Origin: Spirodela intermedia
Lineage: Eukaryota > Streptophyta > Magnoliopsida > Alismatales > Araceae
Assembly (NCBI GenBank): GCA_902729315.2
Contig: LR746278.1
Coordinates: 389,501-453,500 of the forward strand
DNA length: 64,000 nt
Reading direction: 5' to 3'
The position numbers and the translations under genes were made by a program. Below are positions 49,101 to 61,330 of this stretch, piece after piece. Position 1 is the stretch's first letter. Each line of letters starts with the position of its first letter. The notes under the pieces were generated by a model. The model had not been told where the DNA came from and searched no databases. It saw nothing but the letters and a program-made list of their open reading frames with translations.

Positions 49101-49721
49101 GTCGCTCTTTGGCAGCAAGGTAAGCAAATCTCAGAGTCGTTTTACATTGAATAGGGCTAATCAGTCCGCACCAACGAGAGACCGAAATTAGTTTACTGAG
49201 TGAAAGGTTGATTGCTTCACTCTGTATTCACTTAGACGGACAGACAGAGAGAACGGGCATACTGAGTCAGAAGTGATCAATAGCTTCTCTCTACGCTCTT
49301 GCTTGAGAGAGAGAGATAGATAGATAGATAGAGAGGAGAGAGAGGAGAGAGAGAGAGAGAGCTTCTCGAGCTTTTAAGTTTAACATGATGGAAGCCCGGA
49401 TCCGCAGTAGATCGAGATCGAGAATACATGAGGTCGTGTGATTGAGCATACAAAATAATTCTAGTTACGCTATTACTGAGTAGACATTCGTTCACGTTAT
49501 TCACAGGTGCAATGGTGCCACAAATCGGATATGACTCCTCGTCGTCGCCTTCCACCACCTTCCTGCCCACCTGCCAGGAAACCCCAATGACCCCGGCCAA
49601 CCTTGCCGGCGGATTCGACGGCGAGACCATCCACGGCAACCTGGAGCTCGAGTACGCCGCCGGGTGGATCCCCGATCTGGCGGCCGATCAGAACAACCAT
49701 GGCTTCTTCGACGACTGCTGA
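46185..49721 (+). CDS. Calmodulin-binding protein 60 (CBP60) family transcription factor
   Basis: Eight exons stay in frame: 46185-46279, 46708-46783, 46958-47010, 47143-47633, 48368-48528, 48626-48820, 49023-49119 and 49507-49721, giving 460 aa. It starts MAAKRLRNETDDGDSE, continues with EFKHFSIVLEPMIRKVVHEE, and the CBP60 DNA-binding core begins at residue 76 (PPRMQVQ). Family hallmarks include [76 protein letters not shown] and ILGPTMSEKTWEATLAHA. CBP60 proteins such as SARD1 and CBP60g activate salicylic-acid synthesis genes; other members bind calmodulin through a C-terminal helix. The short length and the acidic, Ser/Pro-rich C terminus without an evident basic amphipathic helix lean towards the SARD1/CBP60g side, which is inference. 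All splice sites are GT-AG. Confidence 0.9.
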
Positions 49722-50712
49722 CACTCGAAAGACAGCTCCGCCGCCGCCGTGAGGAGGAGGACCGATGCAGCGCTCACGGATGAAGGAAATACTCCCCAGC
49801 CAGCGTTTGCATCCTGGACGTCCCCGGAGCGTCGCGGAGCAGCAAGCTTAGGATTTTCTTGTTCAACGGATGAATGTAAACATTAGCTTAGTCTTCTCCT
49901 TCCTGTCGCGACTCCTTAGGGTTTTCTTGTTTGCTCTTCCATGTAGATGATGATCAGAATGATCGCAAGACCAGGTATCCGGCCTCAGAAAGTAATAAGT
50001 TCCCAGAGTCTCTCTCTCTCTGGCTCTCTATCTCTCCCTCTGTCTGTCTCTGTCTCTGTCTCTCTCCCTCTATCTCTCTCTCTCTCTCTCGCTCCCTCTC
50101 TCTCACTCTTCTCTCTCTCTCACTCACTCAGCTCCCTCTCGCTGGGTCTCTCTCTCTCTCTGTGGCTCTCTCCTCTTCTCCGGCAACCGTCCTGGAGACT
50201 CCTCGCCTTCCATGTCCGTTTCTCCCATCCGTTCTGGCTCGTGGGACGAAAGCCAGACGAACGAAGCAAGGGGGGAAGAAGACCAAGCCACGGGAAAAAA
50301 AGCCCTCATCTTGCTCTGATGAGTCGCCTGGGGATCCACGAAAGTCGGAGAGATCACTCGCCGAGGAAGACGATGCATCAACGAAAGACGGAGATCTCCG
50401 GGCTCCCAGAACACGAGAAACCTCGGGGCCATGGACGGCATGAAATCCATTAGATGAGATAAATAATACATACAGATCTTCGTCGAGAACCCTCTGCACG
50501 GAACCTGCAGTAGATATGATATGATATCCACAGTGAAGAATGGCCGGCGACTCGGAGCAGCAGCAGCAGCAGCTGGAGGAATGGGCATGGCTCAGTCACT
50601 CTTCCTACCCTATTTCCCCCCCTACCTATCAATGGATAAACCCTTCTCCTCCTGAAATCTATTCATGGGAGGATGACGAGATGAGACGAGATCTCTTGAT
50701 GAATCGCTCGAG
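49722..50712. other. Spacer with long CT-rich block
   Basis: 49998-50165 is an imperfect CT microsatellite about 165 nt long, with TG and GC interruptions. It lies between the 3' ends of two convergent genes, so it is not a leader. No gene is seen. Confidence 0.55.
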
Positions 50713-53700
50713 TCAAACCACTTTGACCCCGCTGGGGCGTTTACCTTCCATGGCGTCCTTCTTGTCCCGGCAGGTGGAGCACAGGAAGGGGCCCTCCCAC
50801 GGCTTCGAGCTGGTGGAGAATATGGCGCCGGCGTGGACGGAGAAGCCCTCGCTGGGGGCCAGGTCAACTTGGCAAATGGCGCACGTGAAGAGGCTGGACG
50901 CCGCCTGCGAAGTCGACGTCTCATTTCCGAGCCTGGCAATATATGACGAACCCGTGTTATTTATACGATCAATCAATACCTGAGAAAAATGAAGCATCTG
51001 AGCTTGCCAGAAAAATGAAGCCTCTTAGGGTTTTGCCACCGAGGAGACCTGTTTATTTCATTGATTTTATTCCCCTTATATAAATGGGCTCTCATATCCT
51101 CTGAACCTCCAAGAAAACATCGCCATGACCTGTTTCAGCATTTCATGCATGCTTTTGGTCTCCCCGTGATGATAAATATGCAAGGAAAATGAAGCAGATG
51201 AGCTCTGGGCCGTGAGAAAAATGACCACCACAGAAGTTGAGGCGAACTGATGGAGCTCCAGGTCTGACCTGGTAGAGACTGATGTGGGTTTGAGCCCAAT
51301 GGGATCTCTATCCACCTATGCAGTAGGGAGAATACTGCAGGAAAAGTGGAATATGAGAAGGTAAATCTTGGTCAATCTAACTTGCCAGGTCAAATCCTCT
51401 CTAGATTAGGTTTAAACTAGCCAATTGGTAACTTCCATTCCAGGGAGTTTCTACCGAGAAAAAAATCCACCCGATTTCCCAGTTCTGAGTCTAATTTCAG
51501 ATTAAGTTAGTTTCACCCACTTCCTAGGATTCAGGAGTCAAATTGACCCACCAATTCACTCAAGCTAGCTTCGATCCAGAAGAGGAAAATCAGTCCCATT
51601 TCGAACAAATCCCTCAGACCCAGGAAACTATAACCCATCTTAATCCGCCCTTTGCTTTGGGATCGGGCAAGATTCATGTTCAGGTGAAGCATCCCAGCAC
51701 AAAAAAGCCATTGTTCTTCACTCCTTGGTACCATTGTTAAATGAAAGGGAAAAAATAGTCTCCCAAGGAGAAGAGTCCTCCATTGCTCTTCATTGCTCCT
51801 CATACTAATCGAAGAATCCAATCAAGGTATGGCCAGTGGAAGAATGACCCAGCTGATGTGGCCTCTGAGGGAAGCTAAAACCTGGCCTTGTCCGGTTTAC
51901 ATTCAACTGAGTACAGTCCAAGGTGCAGATCGAGATATTGAGAAATCATATTCTGTTCAAGGACGGATGTCGCTTAAATGTGGCATTCGTATGTATAACA
52001 GAGCACATGGTAGCTAACCTAATAGCCTAGCAATGGTTAAGCACGTCTCTATGATAGGCAAGAAGACTTGCCAAAGTAGGGAAACAATCAGACAAGTTTC
52101 AACAATGACATTGACAATGTCTGCAGATGCCCAACCAGAATTGCTGTCGGTGCAAGTAGCAGCACCAGCAAACAGTAAGTTTGCTATCACGGAAGGCAAC
52201 ATCATCAATCTGGTTCGTAGAAGCTTGCGCATCCCAAATGACGAAAAATAGAGGTGTGAAGGGTTGTATGCAAGAAAGTTACTCCTCCCAGGATTATCAA
52301 GGTAGGAGATAAAATAGGAAGCAAAGGCGAGAATCAGACATCCGAGCAAATAAGACAATAGGACCAACGATTGTCTTTTCTGGTTGATGGATGGATGTGA
52401 CATTTTTGCATTTCACCCATCCAAAATCAGGGTATAAATTTATATAGTTCATTTTCAATCAAATCTCCATATCTTAGATTAGAAAGTAAGTAGCGGTTTT
52501 GCCAAACCAAAAAGATATTTGAAAGAGAAATGAAAAAAAAATGCAATATATTCCGACATTACTTGAGAAAATTGCATGTAGAGACAAAAAAAATCGGAGG
52601 AACAACGATAGTTGTCTCTCGTCAATGAATTGAAAATACACCTTTCAACAAGACCAAGGGGAAATGTTGTAGAATTGGCAACGACCAATGCAAAAGACTC
52701 ATATTGCCTACCTTGGACAAGACTCAATAGAAGTTGGGTGTTTTCCATGGAAGTTACATATTCCATTGTAAATGAAAATGAACCGAATAAATCCGAACAT
52801 ATACATATTGTTGACTCAACAGATATCAAACAAAAATGGTGAAACCAAAGGGTTCAATTGAGACATGAAATATTTAGACGGAAAAGATGCATTTTATCAC
52901 GAGCCAAGTCATGCAAAAGTCTTAGAAGGAAGGGCACAAAGAAATCAAATAGATCCCACTTACCTTTCGGCAAGCATTGCTGACCCTTCTTCAAAAAGTT
53001 CTTCAACTATACCAACAGCAGCCAGTCTCTTTGCTAATTTACTAGCAGAATCATTAGAATGTTTCCTGAAGAAGAATGACTTAAGTTTGCTCTGCTTTTT
53101 TGGTGGAGACGGAGGAGGTACAGGATTTTCAGGTGGAATGATATCCACAACAATGCAAGTAGTGTCGTCTTTCAACCCTCTTGCCCGCAATGCTTCCTAA
53201 ATGAAAAAATGATCGACCAAAGGTAAGGATTTGAAAACCTTGCAATGCATGCCTTCAAAATCAGAGTCTAATATTCAGGTTCTAGGATAATAATAAAATG
53301 AACGTCACAGTGATACATAAAATGAAGTACATCATTGCATTCACCTTCACAACTAACTTCGCAGCAAGCTCTGCTGGTAACCCTCGGCAAGATTTTGCAG
53401 CCACCTCCGAGGATAATGCATCCCATATGCCATCAGAAGCAACTATAAGCCTTCCCCCGGCACTAGATAGCTGGCGCAATGAGAAATATTAGCAGTGGAA
53501 TGTGATACCAAATGTAGGTCACCAACGATTGAACTATTAAAAAAAATTAAGTGATGGTAACAAACTACTGAATTTTCAAAGAGAAAGTAGCAACCCAACC
53601 CCATTTACCTTCACTTGCTTGACATAAGGAACTGGGACAATATATTCTCCTACATCCATATCTCCAATAGACCTTGACAAGCATAAACCCCCAGGCCAAC

Positions 53701-55210
53701 ATCGTAGTGGACCAATCTGAAGAAGAATTAATGTAGAGGCACTTTAAAGTTATATCCTCCAAAATCATCTATAAACGGTCAAAATAAAAATTACCCATAA
53801 CGAACAGTATACCTCCTTCCCACCCAGAATGCTTAGCCTTCCAACTTCCCCTCCACTGGCAGTAACACGTTCCCTCCTGATACAGATAGTGTGGAAAGAA
53901 TGCCAGGTCAAGAGAAAACTACCAAGAAGACCAAAGTGATTAAGGGGGAACGCGCTCTTACTCTTCTGCATTTTCTTCCAACCTATGGTCGACAGTCAGA
54001 AGAGTAACTGCCCCGTCTTGAGTGTCCAAGATACAACGTGAATCTCCAACAGAAGCTACAGTAACAATCCACCTATCTACTATTACAAAAGTGGCCGTAG
54101 TCCCAGAAGTCTCCCCTGTAAATGCACAGTAATGACTGTTAAAAATAGTTGGTCTAGAGAGCGCGAGACGCAGGCAAGAGCCACAAGATAGAAGCATGCC
54201 TCTCCTCTGGAACTCTTTGTCAGTCTTGACAAAGCCGGCAACAAGAGCACGAGGTAGAGCCTGAAGCCACTCTTCCCGTCCAAGACCATGAGGAATCGCG
54301 CTCAATATATGGCTTAAAAGATTCTCCTTTGCAAATATAGCAGCTGCATTGCCGTTGTGACCATCGAAAATCTGTAATTCCGCAGATCACCCGTTGACGA
54401 TTGGGCAATAAAGTCAACAGCCTCAAGAGAAAAGACTCGAAAGACAAAAGGGTACATTATACGCCGAGTGTTCACCGGCAGAAACGAAATGACGAAGATC
54501 CGATCAGAAAAGTTCGAAATCAGGTTGACGCCAGAGACACCGAAATTCTTCCACAATAAGCTAGCGTAAGACGCATTTATTTCCTTAATGCGTACGTAAC
54601 TGACGTAGAAACACAAACAAACACAGGAACGCGAAAGCTACAGCGCTCGTACCAAGAGGACCGCAAAACACAGAACGGAAGGACGGACGGGCAGAGGGGA
54701 AAACAAAGCGCTGAAGAGAAGAAAGCTCACGGCAAAGGCGGAGAAGGTGGAGGAAGTGCTTCCAGGGAGGCGCTGGCAGTCCTCCTTCATGAGGAAGTAG
54801 TCTTCCCCCTTCTTCGACTGTGCCGCGCAACCGGACCTGATCTTCGGCCTCTCCATCTTCTCGGTCTTCATCTCCCTGCTGATCAGAGCCGCGAGCGGCA
54901 CCAGATCTCCATTTCCGTCCCCTCGCCTCCGGTTGTGCTGCTGCTGCAGGGCCCCGCACTGCTGCTTGTGTTGATACTTGTCATGATCATGGCGATGGCG
55001 GTGGTGGTGCCGCCGCCTCTCCCCCTCCCTTCCTGACGGCGCCGACATCATCCCCCCTCTCCCTCTCCTCTTTCCCACCACCCCGAGATTCACACCGCCA
55101 GACTCCCCGCCCCGCCACCTCGAGCTCATTGCAAAACGAGGTGTACCACCCCCCAACCCAGAAGCGGCGGCTGCAGCTGCCGCCGCAGCCACCGTTCCCT
55201 CCGCATCCAC
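50713..55210 (-). CDS. Protein phosphatase 2C (PP2C) with C-terminal CxxC tail
   Basis: Eight exons on the minus strand: 55210-54731, 54371-54200, 54115-53962, 53876-53813, 53716-53609, 53470-53345, 53196-52964 and 50932-50713. The product is 518 aa, or 491 aa if the ATG at 55129 is used. Catalytic motifs run in order: KKGEDYF, FDGHNG (162-167), GETSGTTATF, ASVGDSRC, VDHRLEENAEERERV, SGGEVGRLSILGG, GPLRCWPGGLCLSRSIGD, VASDGIWDAL and DDTTCIVVDI. After a Lys-rich linker, EELFEEGSAMLAERLG leads to the tail FTCAICQVDLAPSEG and FLCSTCRDKKDAMEGKRPSG, with two CxxC pairs. This architecture matches Arabidopsis At1g47380 and At1g09160 PP2Cs (Mg/Mn-dependent Ser/Thr phosphatases). Intron 2 appears to have a GC donor. 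The last intron is 2.0 kb and carries repeat-like sequence. Confidence 0.92.
50933..52963 (-). other. Long last intron of the PP2C gene
   Basis: This 2,031-nt intron contains no supported gene. Sequence at 51260-51310 (GTGGGTTTGAGCCCAATGG) faintly resembles a Pol III B box, and 51360-51500 resembles interspersed-repeat text also seen near 11030-11200. It may contain a decayed short element. Confidence 0.4.
54116..54199 (-). other. Probable GC-AG intron in the PP2C gene
   Basis: The exon before it ends CAGAGGAGAG and the intron begins GCATGC; the acceptor is CCTGTAAATG..TACAG on the coding strand. Joining there gives EFQRRGETSGTT, the same spacing as FQxRxxTSGTT in homologues. The nearest GT would insert five or so extra residues. 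Confidence 0.65.
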
Positions 55211-56020
55211 CCTCGTAATTTCTTTCCAATCCCCGCCACACCACTACTCCACAATTCTCTGAGCTCCACCAAGAGAAACCCAACGCATTCCCCGATCCCT
55301 CCTACGGACTCGTCTCCCCCAGCAATGCCACAGATCAGAGAGCAGAGAAGTTCCCCCCCACGAAGCGGAGGAAGAACAACGCCAGAGAGCCAGAGGGGAA
55401 GCGAGAGAGAGAGAACGCGGTTTTGGGTGGCGAGGGTGTGATCTGCTAGCACCCCGAGCAAAAAGGAGGGGAGGTGACGCCACTCCGCATAATAGACAAA
55501 TACTTTTAATACCATTTAAATCTACGAATTAGGGGGATCTGGTCACCTTCTCGAAGTAACTTGACTTAAATACCCTCTTCTGGGGATTCGTGGCATCACC
55601 TGCTGCAGCATCAAATTCGGGGCCACCGCCCTGTGACTTACTGGCCGGAATCTTTCCCACAGTCGCGACGGTGCTGACGTGGATTACAGATGTCTCCCAC
55701 CCAGGCTGAGACGGGCCCCATTCCCGCTCCCGATCGGAGGGCTCAGATTCGTTCCGACAGAGAAGGCTGGATACGTGTCGTGATCGGAGGGCTTTCCCGC
55801 GGATAAAGGACTAACTTTTCCCAGAAACTTTAAAAAGAGTAAAATCCTGGGCACATTATATATTAATCCCCTAATATTTTAGTATTTGACTAGAAGTCCA
55901 TATAAATAATGTGACCACTTGGCGGCGAGTGGGGCCCAAACTTTATTAGAAACGTTTCCGAGGCCCGAAACTGGAATTGGCTTTTTCTTGGAGCTCCTTT
56001 TTTCACGGGCCGCGGCGAGC
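55211..56020. promoter_or_regulatory. PP2C upstream region
   Basis: A short GA run at 55405-55416 (CT in the sense direction) and a TATTTAAG-like element near 55563-55570 lie upstream of the PP2C start. The part nearest the gene has further in-frame ATGs in other frames, so upstream ORFs are possible. No other gene is seen. Confidence 0.35.
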
Positions 56021-56670
56021 CCAGCCTGGATTTTTCTATAGAAACTTCCGGAATGAGAACGGTTGCCAGGCTATCGGCGGGCCGAGAAAGCCCGCAGCCC
56101 AAATGGGCAAGAAAAATGAGGTAAAAACGTCGGGTCGAGATTGAGACCCTGAAATGCCCGAGCCCGACTCGAGTTGAGACTGGATCTGGCCTGGTCAGGC
56201 TCCATAGGAGGAGCCCAGTTGATTAAAAAATGCATATTTATCTTGATTTTTTCCATAGAAATGTCCAAAACGAGCACGGTTGCCAGGGTGTCGGCGGGCC
56301 TGGAAGTCCCAGGGCCCGGAAAGGCATGAAAAAATGGGGCGCAGATTTCGGACGAGATTGCGACCCTGTAACAGCCCGGGCCCGGCCCGAGTAGAGACCA
56401 GATCAGGCCTGGTCGGGCTTCACAGGAGGGAGCCCGATTCATTAAAAATCACATTTTTATAGCTCTGGATTTTCCCATAGAAACTTCCAAAACAACCACC
56501 GTTGCCAGGGTGTCGGCGGGATGGGAAGGCCCCGAGCCCGAAAAGGCAAGAAAAATGGGGCTGTTGATTAAAAGCCCGGGCCTGACCCGGTAGAGACTGG
56601 ATCGGGCCTGGTCGGGCACCATAGGAGAAGCCCACTTGATTAAAAATCGCATTTTTGACAGCCCATAACG
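56020..56670 (+). repeat. Tandem array, three copies of a roughly 220-bp unit
   Basis: Equivalent points ATAGAAA.(T)TCC fall at about 56038, 56255 and 56477, a period of 217-222 bp. Each copy carries CGGTTGCCAGG.T.TCGGCGGG, a GCCCGGGCC(C)GG-type GC stretch, TAGAGAC..GATC.GGCCTGGTCGGGC, CATAGGAG.AGCCC and GATTAAAAAT. Divergence between copies is moderate. The unit is not a family I can name. Confidence 0.85.
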
Positions 56671-57878
56671 ACCACGTAAAGACTGAAGCTTTAAGCAAAG
56701 GGGAGTCAAAGAAACTCTAATGGTTCATTCCTGCTATCTCACCGCTAACTTCAGCCTACAAGTTACTAAGGCTACGTATGCTTACCACGTACTGGGAAAC
56801 GATAACCTCACCGCGGGCGGATGTATACCAATGAAGCAGTCATCTCCACATCAGCGGAAGAGCCTATTTGCAGATTATCTGCCCATTTGAACATAAATCG
56901 CGCACATGGGCAAAAAAATTAAATAAAATAAAAAATAAAACCCAATTCACATCAACATTTCAGAAATATTCAGAATATTTCTGTATAAAATCATGTAGCC
57001 ATTTAAGGAAATAACTCGGTCAACCCATTGTTCTGATCTCCATAAAAACCCCTGAAAAGTCCATCCCCTTCCACTAGTTCTTCGGTTTCAGATGGGGTAA
57101 TCAGATGAGGACAACCCCCAGATTAGATAGGTAAGCACAGTCTTTAGAGCCCAGTGAAAATGTGTTTAGATGGCGGTTTCCAGAAGTGGGAAGAGAGAGG
57201 GTTGGGAGGCATGACAGCCACACGAATGGTAGGGCCACTCTCTAATAAAGAACATTTTTGGTCAAGCAAGTTGACTTCTCCAGGGTGTGGTCCCACCTCC
57301 CCAATCACTGGAGCTCCATATACCAGAGATGGCCAAAGCAACAGGAATCCCAAAGCTCGGGAAGAATCTCTAGTAGGTGGCTGCCCACAGCTCTGCACAG
57401 CTCCAGCTGAGCTGAGAGTTTTTCACTAACACCTAAACCATTGACGAGGGGAGATCACAATATTTGGGATGAGGTCGCCCACCATCCAGCACTAGGGCTC
57501 TAGAGAGATCCATGGTCAGATAGTATCCGTCCCTGGTCAACCTTTCATCTAAAAGTGAGTAAACTGAATACAAACTGAGTTGCCAAAATTATCTACTGCT
57601 CATTCATAAGTGATGAGCTTTGTCAACGCATCTGTTTAGTGAGGAAGAGGGAATGCAGAAAAGAATGATTAATGTCTAAGTAAGAGAGATATTTTGACAT
57701 AAGTTCGTCTTTGCTAGATGAAAAAGGGGGGAAAGTTATGCAAGACACAGATTGAGAGAGCATGAAGTTCTTGCTAGAAATAGTGATGGAATAAGAGAAA
57801 CAGAGTCCAATTTATGAGAAGAATTCGAGATGTAACGATGGACAGTAATTACCTAAAATTTCTCGATGTTATACCCGC
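56671..57878. other. Spacer downstream of MED22 with a high-information block
   Basis: Most of this interval is nondescript. At 57144-57429 both strands hold open frames (84 and 91 codons) with non-repetitive composition. The block could be coding, a conserved noncoding element or a transposon fragment; no assignment is made. Confidence 0.35.
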
Positions 57879-59289
57879 CTAAATATCTTCAGTTCCATTC
57901 ATCCTTGTGATTGACGAATAGTAATGAGTCTCGAGTTCCTTTAAGCTGGCAGCTGCCTGTTCTCCGATCTTCTCCAACAGCCCGCTGGTTTTCTCTGATA
58001 GCTGGCCAAATTCAAGAATCCTGCTTTCCACATGCTCATTCAGTGAAGCGAAATTTGAAAAGATAGCTGTCTGCTTCAGCTCAGACACTAATTTTAAGAG
58101 CGAGTCAGATGCCTGTACCTATTTGAAGGGATGAAACTGGTATCAGCCACACCTTTTGGTCATTAACAGAAAAATATGAGAGGGAGTAACAGTGAGGGGG
58201 ACCGAAAGTAAATGGCAATTGTACAAATTTAGAAGGACATTATTCAATCTGTGCGTGAATTGGAATTTACCATTCGTGCAGCACGCATCTCCATCTGAAA
58301 TGCTTCCTGTGAGTTCCTAACAGGTGGGTCATTCACCTAGCGGAAATAATGAACTACTGTAAGACTACCAATTCACACATTATTGCTTCACACATAGTGT
58401 AATAAATACTTTCGCGGTCTTATAATTACGCCTTCTAATCAAAAATATGAAACAAAATGTTCAACCAGATGAACTACGCTCAGAAATAATTGGATTGAGG
58501 AGAAACAAATCAGGGAAGATGGAATCCCATTGGGATCATAAAGGAAACTAATTTACTAGACTCAAACACAATCAAGGAACAGTATAAGCAAAAATCTGGA
58601 ATATACAATAGCAAGAGAACATCCATAAGAAGACACAACCAGATAGTAATTTATATCAGGTAAAAAATTAAAGAGATGGGGTAAGCTTCTCATGCTTCAC
58701 AGCCTCATTTAAATTACCATTATTGAACCTATTACCCATGCTCAATATAAAAAGCATTCATCAAAGCTCAAGAATCTGCACCAATGCTTGACAGAGCATC
58801 AATACAACTATTGAGAAATTGTCTGTACTGCCTTATCATGAATTTTGATTTAGAATGAGATTAGATGAGAAATCATCAGATATTCCCATTGTACACAAAT
58901 TGTGGAGAAAAAAAACTTTGACAACAAGATGATGGACTCTTCAAGGCCATCCATTCCACAATGAAATCATAATGAATGAAGTACGCACTAAACCCCAAAA
59001 GTATACTTTCTGCTTTTGTTGTTTTCTTTTATAAACCGGAGTTTACATATTAACATAGGAGGAAAACAAGATGTATCAAGGATGCCATCAAATACTTCCT
59101 CTCATTCAAGAGATGATGCCTTCTCATTAAAAGAGTCAAGAACCCCACGGCTGGCTCTTTCAGACCCTCACGCAAACATGTACACACATACAAACACAAT
59201 CACGAAGCCACTACCACTATTAATTACGCAAATGATCACAGAAAGTTGCATCAATCTTCATTCCATGTTCTTAGTCTTAGTCTACTCCC

Positions 59290-59349
<60 letters not shown>

Positions 59350-59885
59350 TCCAACACCAGTCTACTATTCTAGCATGCAAAAGATAACAGAAAGACACGT
59401 CAACTTTCATGAGAAAATTTAATTCTTCCTCGAGCCCATACTCTCCATTCAATGTGCATCTTAGTAACATACCATTCACTAAAAGACCAATGTTAATAGG
59501 TTAATGACGTGACTCAAAACACCAATAATAAAGCAATTGATCCACTACTTCTCACAGAATTTGAGTTTACAAATGTTCTCAGATAAAAATTAAAAGGAAA
59601 TAAAACCCACAGAATCAAGAATAAAATTACCAGGCAATTAAAGATCCTGATAGGCAATAAAATTAAAAGCAATTAATGTATGTTAAAATATACATTAATG
59701 ATTCGAAAATACCAACAACTTACCCTAGAGATGCTCAGTAAGGCACTGAAATTGTCAATAATTTGAGACACATCATTGTCAACCCGCTGCAGAAGAGTTT
59801 TTTGCTTCTGTGCCGCAGCTAATATTGCAGCTGTAGTTGGTCCGCTTCCACCACTGGCGGGACCACCAGCTCCTGGCTTGCTCAT
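57879..59885 (-). CDS. MED22: Mediator complex subunit 22 (MED22, Surf5-like)
   Basis: Three exons on the minus strand: 59885-59724 (54 codons), 58336-58271 (22 codons) and 58118-57879 (80 codons with stop). All are phase 0 with GT-AG introns of 1,387 and 152 nt. The product is 155 aa, the usual plant length. It begins [15 protein letters not shown], continues with [20 protein letters not shown], then [20 protein letters not shown] in exon 2, and [32 protein letters not shown] and [12 protein letters not shown] in exon 3. These match plant MED22, a head-module subunit of Mediator that helps RNA polymerase II start transcription. The second exon alone carries the most diagnostic motif. Intron 1 holds a GT microsatellite. 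Confidence 0.95.
59292..59350 (+). repeat. (GT)n(GA)n microsatellite in MED22 intron 1
   Basis: About 20 GT units (59293-59332) are followed by about nine GA units. On the minus (coding) strand this reads CT then AC. Confidence 0.85.
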
Positions 59886-61330
59886 AGTAATTTATTATTT
59901 TTATGTTGTCTTATTAGTAAGGAAAGACTATCGCTCTCCTCCAGGAAGCAGGACCCTAAGGTTGCACGAAAACAATCCAATTTAAATTTTTTCCCACACG
60001 CACAACTTAAAAATAGAGAGACAACATAATTAACCAAATAACGAATAAGATCACCAATGTTTGGAGCTTTTAAGCACGGAAGTTAGTTAAATAAACACCA
60101 ACTTAATGTGTTCTCTAGCGACAGATAGCTCCAGATTAAATAAATACCAACTTGCATGGTAGAATAGTGTTAATATTGTGAAAGCCATGCCCCACGAGTT
60201 AATGAACATTGACATTTCCCAAGTCGATCTAAAAATGCTGTGAACGGCCTTTTTTGTCATAATCCATGCGAAAAGTTTGGACAATTCAGAAGGCATTAGA
60301 TAAGAAAAAAAAATTATCTGTGAAAACCTTCGTTTATGTATGCATTAGAGCATTATAATTCCAAAGTAATCGCTCAAAACGGATTCAATGACTAGATTAT
60401 TCAACCATATATATTTTTAAACTCATTATTTGAATAATTTAACTTCAAAGATAAGATTAAAAACAATGAAAAATAATTTAAATACAAGGAATATTTAGCA
60501 AAAATTTAAGACGTCTTGTAAACGATTCCATCATACACGGTTCAAAACGGAGAATAAAATTAAGACACAGAATGTCGGCTGAACCAAAAGTAAAAAAAAA
60601 TCGTTTTTGGTTAGAGATGGCTTCATTGTTATTCAATACGTTATAAACTTAAGGTATTAAGCAAACAAACAAAGAATGGCTCGTCATTTTTTTTCCCCAA
60701 TAAGATTAGTAACCACTTCAATGTCAATGTACTGCAAATGAGCGGAAAAAAAACAGCCGCGGTCTATAACTTTTTGAAATAACGATGTTCGAGAATAACA
60801 TTAGCTTTAATTGCAGTTTACAAATGTCAGTCAAAGACGCAGGTAGCCAACAAAACACGACCTGAAAACATCAATCACCGATAGTTATTCTTCAATTAAG
60901 AGAGCGAGGGAAGAGAGGACCGAGCGAGAAGTTGCGTCACCGGAGGGCGAGGAGAGAGAGCGTGAGGAGCGATTGAGTACCAGCGGCAGCGGCGGCGGAG
61001 ATCCCGGGATCCGTGGGGTAGTCCTGCCGATTCCGCCTGCACAGGTGCACTTCAAGGCCCCCACTACTGAAGGCAGGATCAGTTGTGCTCCCCCTTCCGG
61101 CCAGAGAGCGAGAGGGAATGGTAGCGCAAGCAGAGGTCCTGGTTCGCCGAAAGCACGGCTGCAGTCGCCGCAGCGCACTTCGACCAGAATCCAGGCGCTT
61201 AACCCTCCGCCGCAGGCAGTGGAGGCAGGATCTCCGTTGCCTCCGCCCCCTAGAGAGGGATCATTCCGGGAGGGAGAAGCTCGCCGGTATTTCCTAAGCC
61301 AAATAGCGAACAAAAATAATATATTCATTT
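59886..61330 (-). promoter_or_regulatory. MED22 upstream region with a possible noncoding 5' exon
   Basis: Between 59990 and 60870 the sequence is AT-rich without genes. A GC-rich island at about 60890-61290, ending on the minus strand in a donor-like GCTG/GTACTC near 60980, looks like a first, untranslated exon of MED22. The 147-codon frame across the island has no domain and is treated as chance. The splice to the ATG exon is inference. Confidence 0.35.

Noticed and set aside
60885..61328. 147-codon minus-strand frame in the GC island upstream of MED22
   Set aside because: Low-complexity Pro/Ser/Gly/Leu composition; better explained as a GC-rich first exon or promoter.
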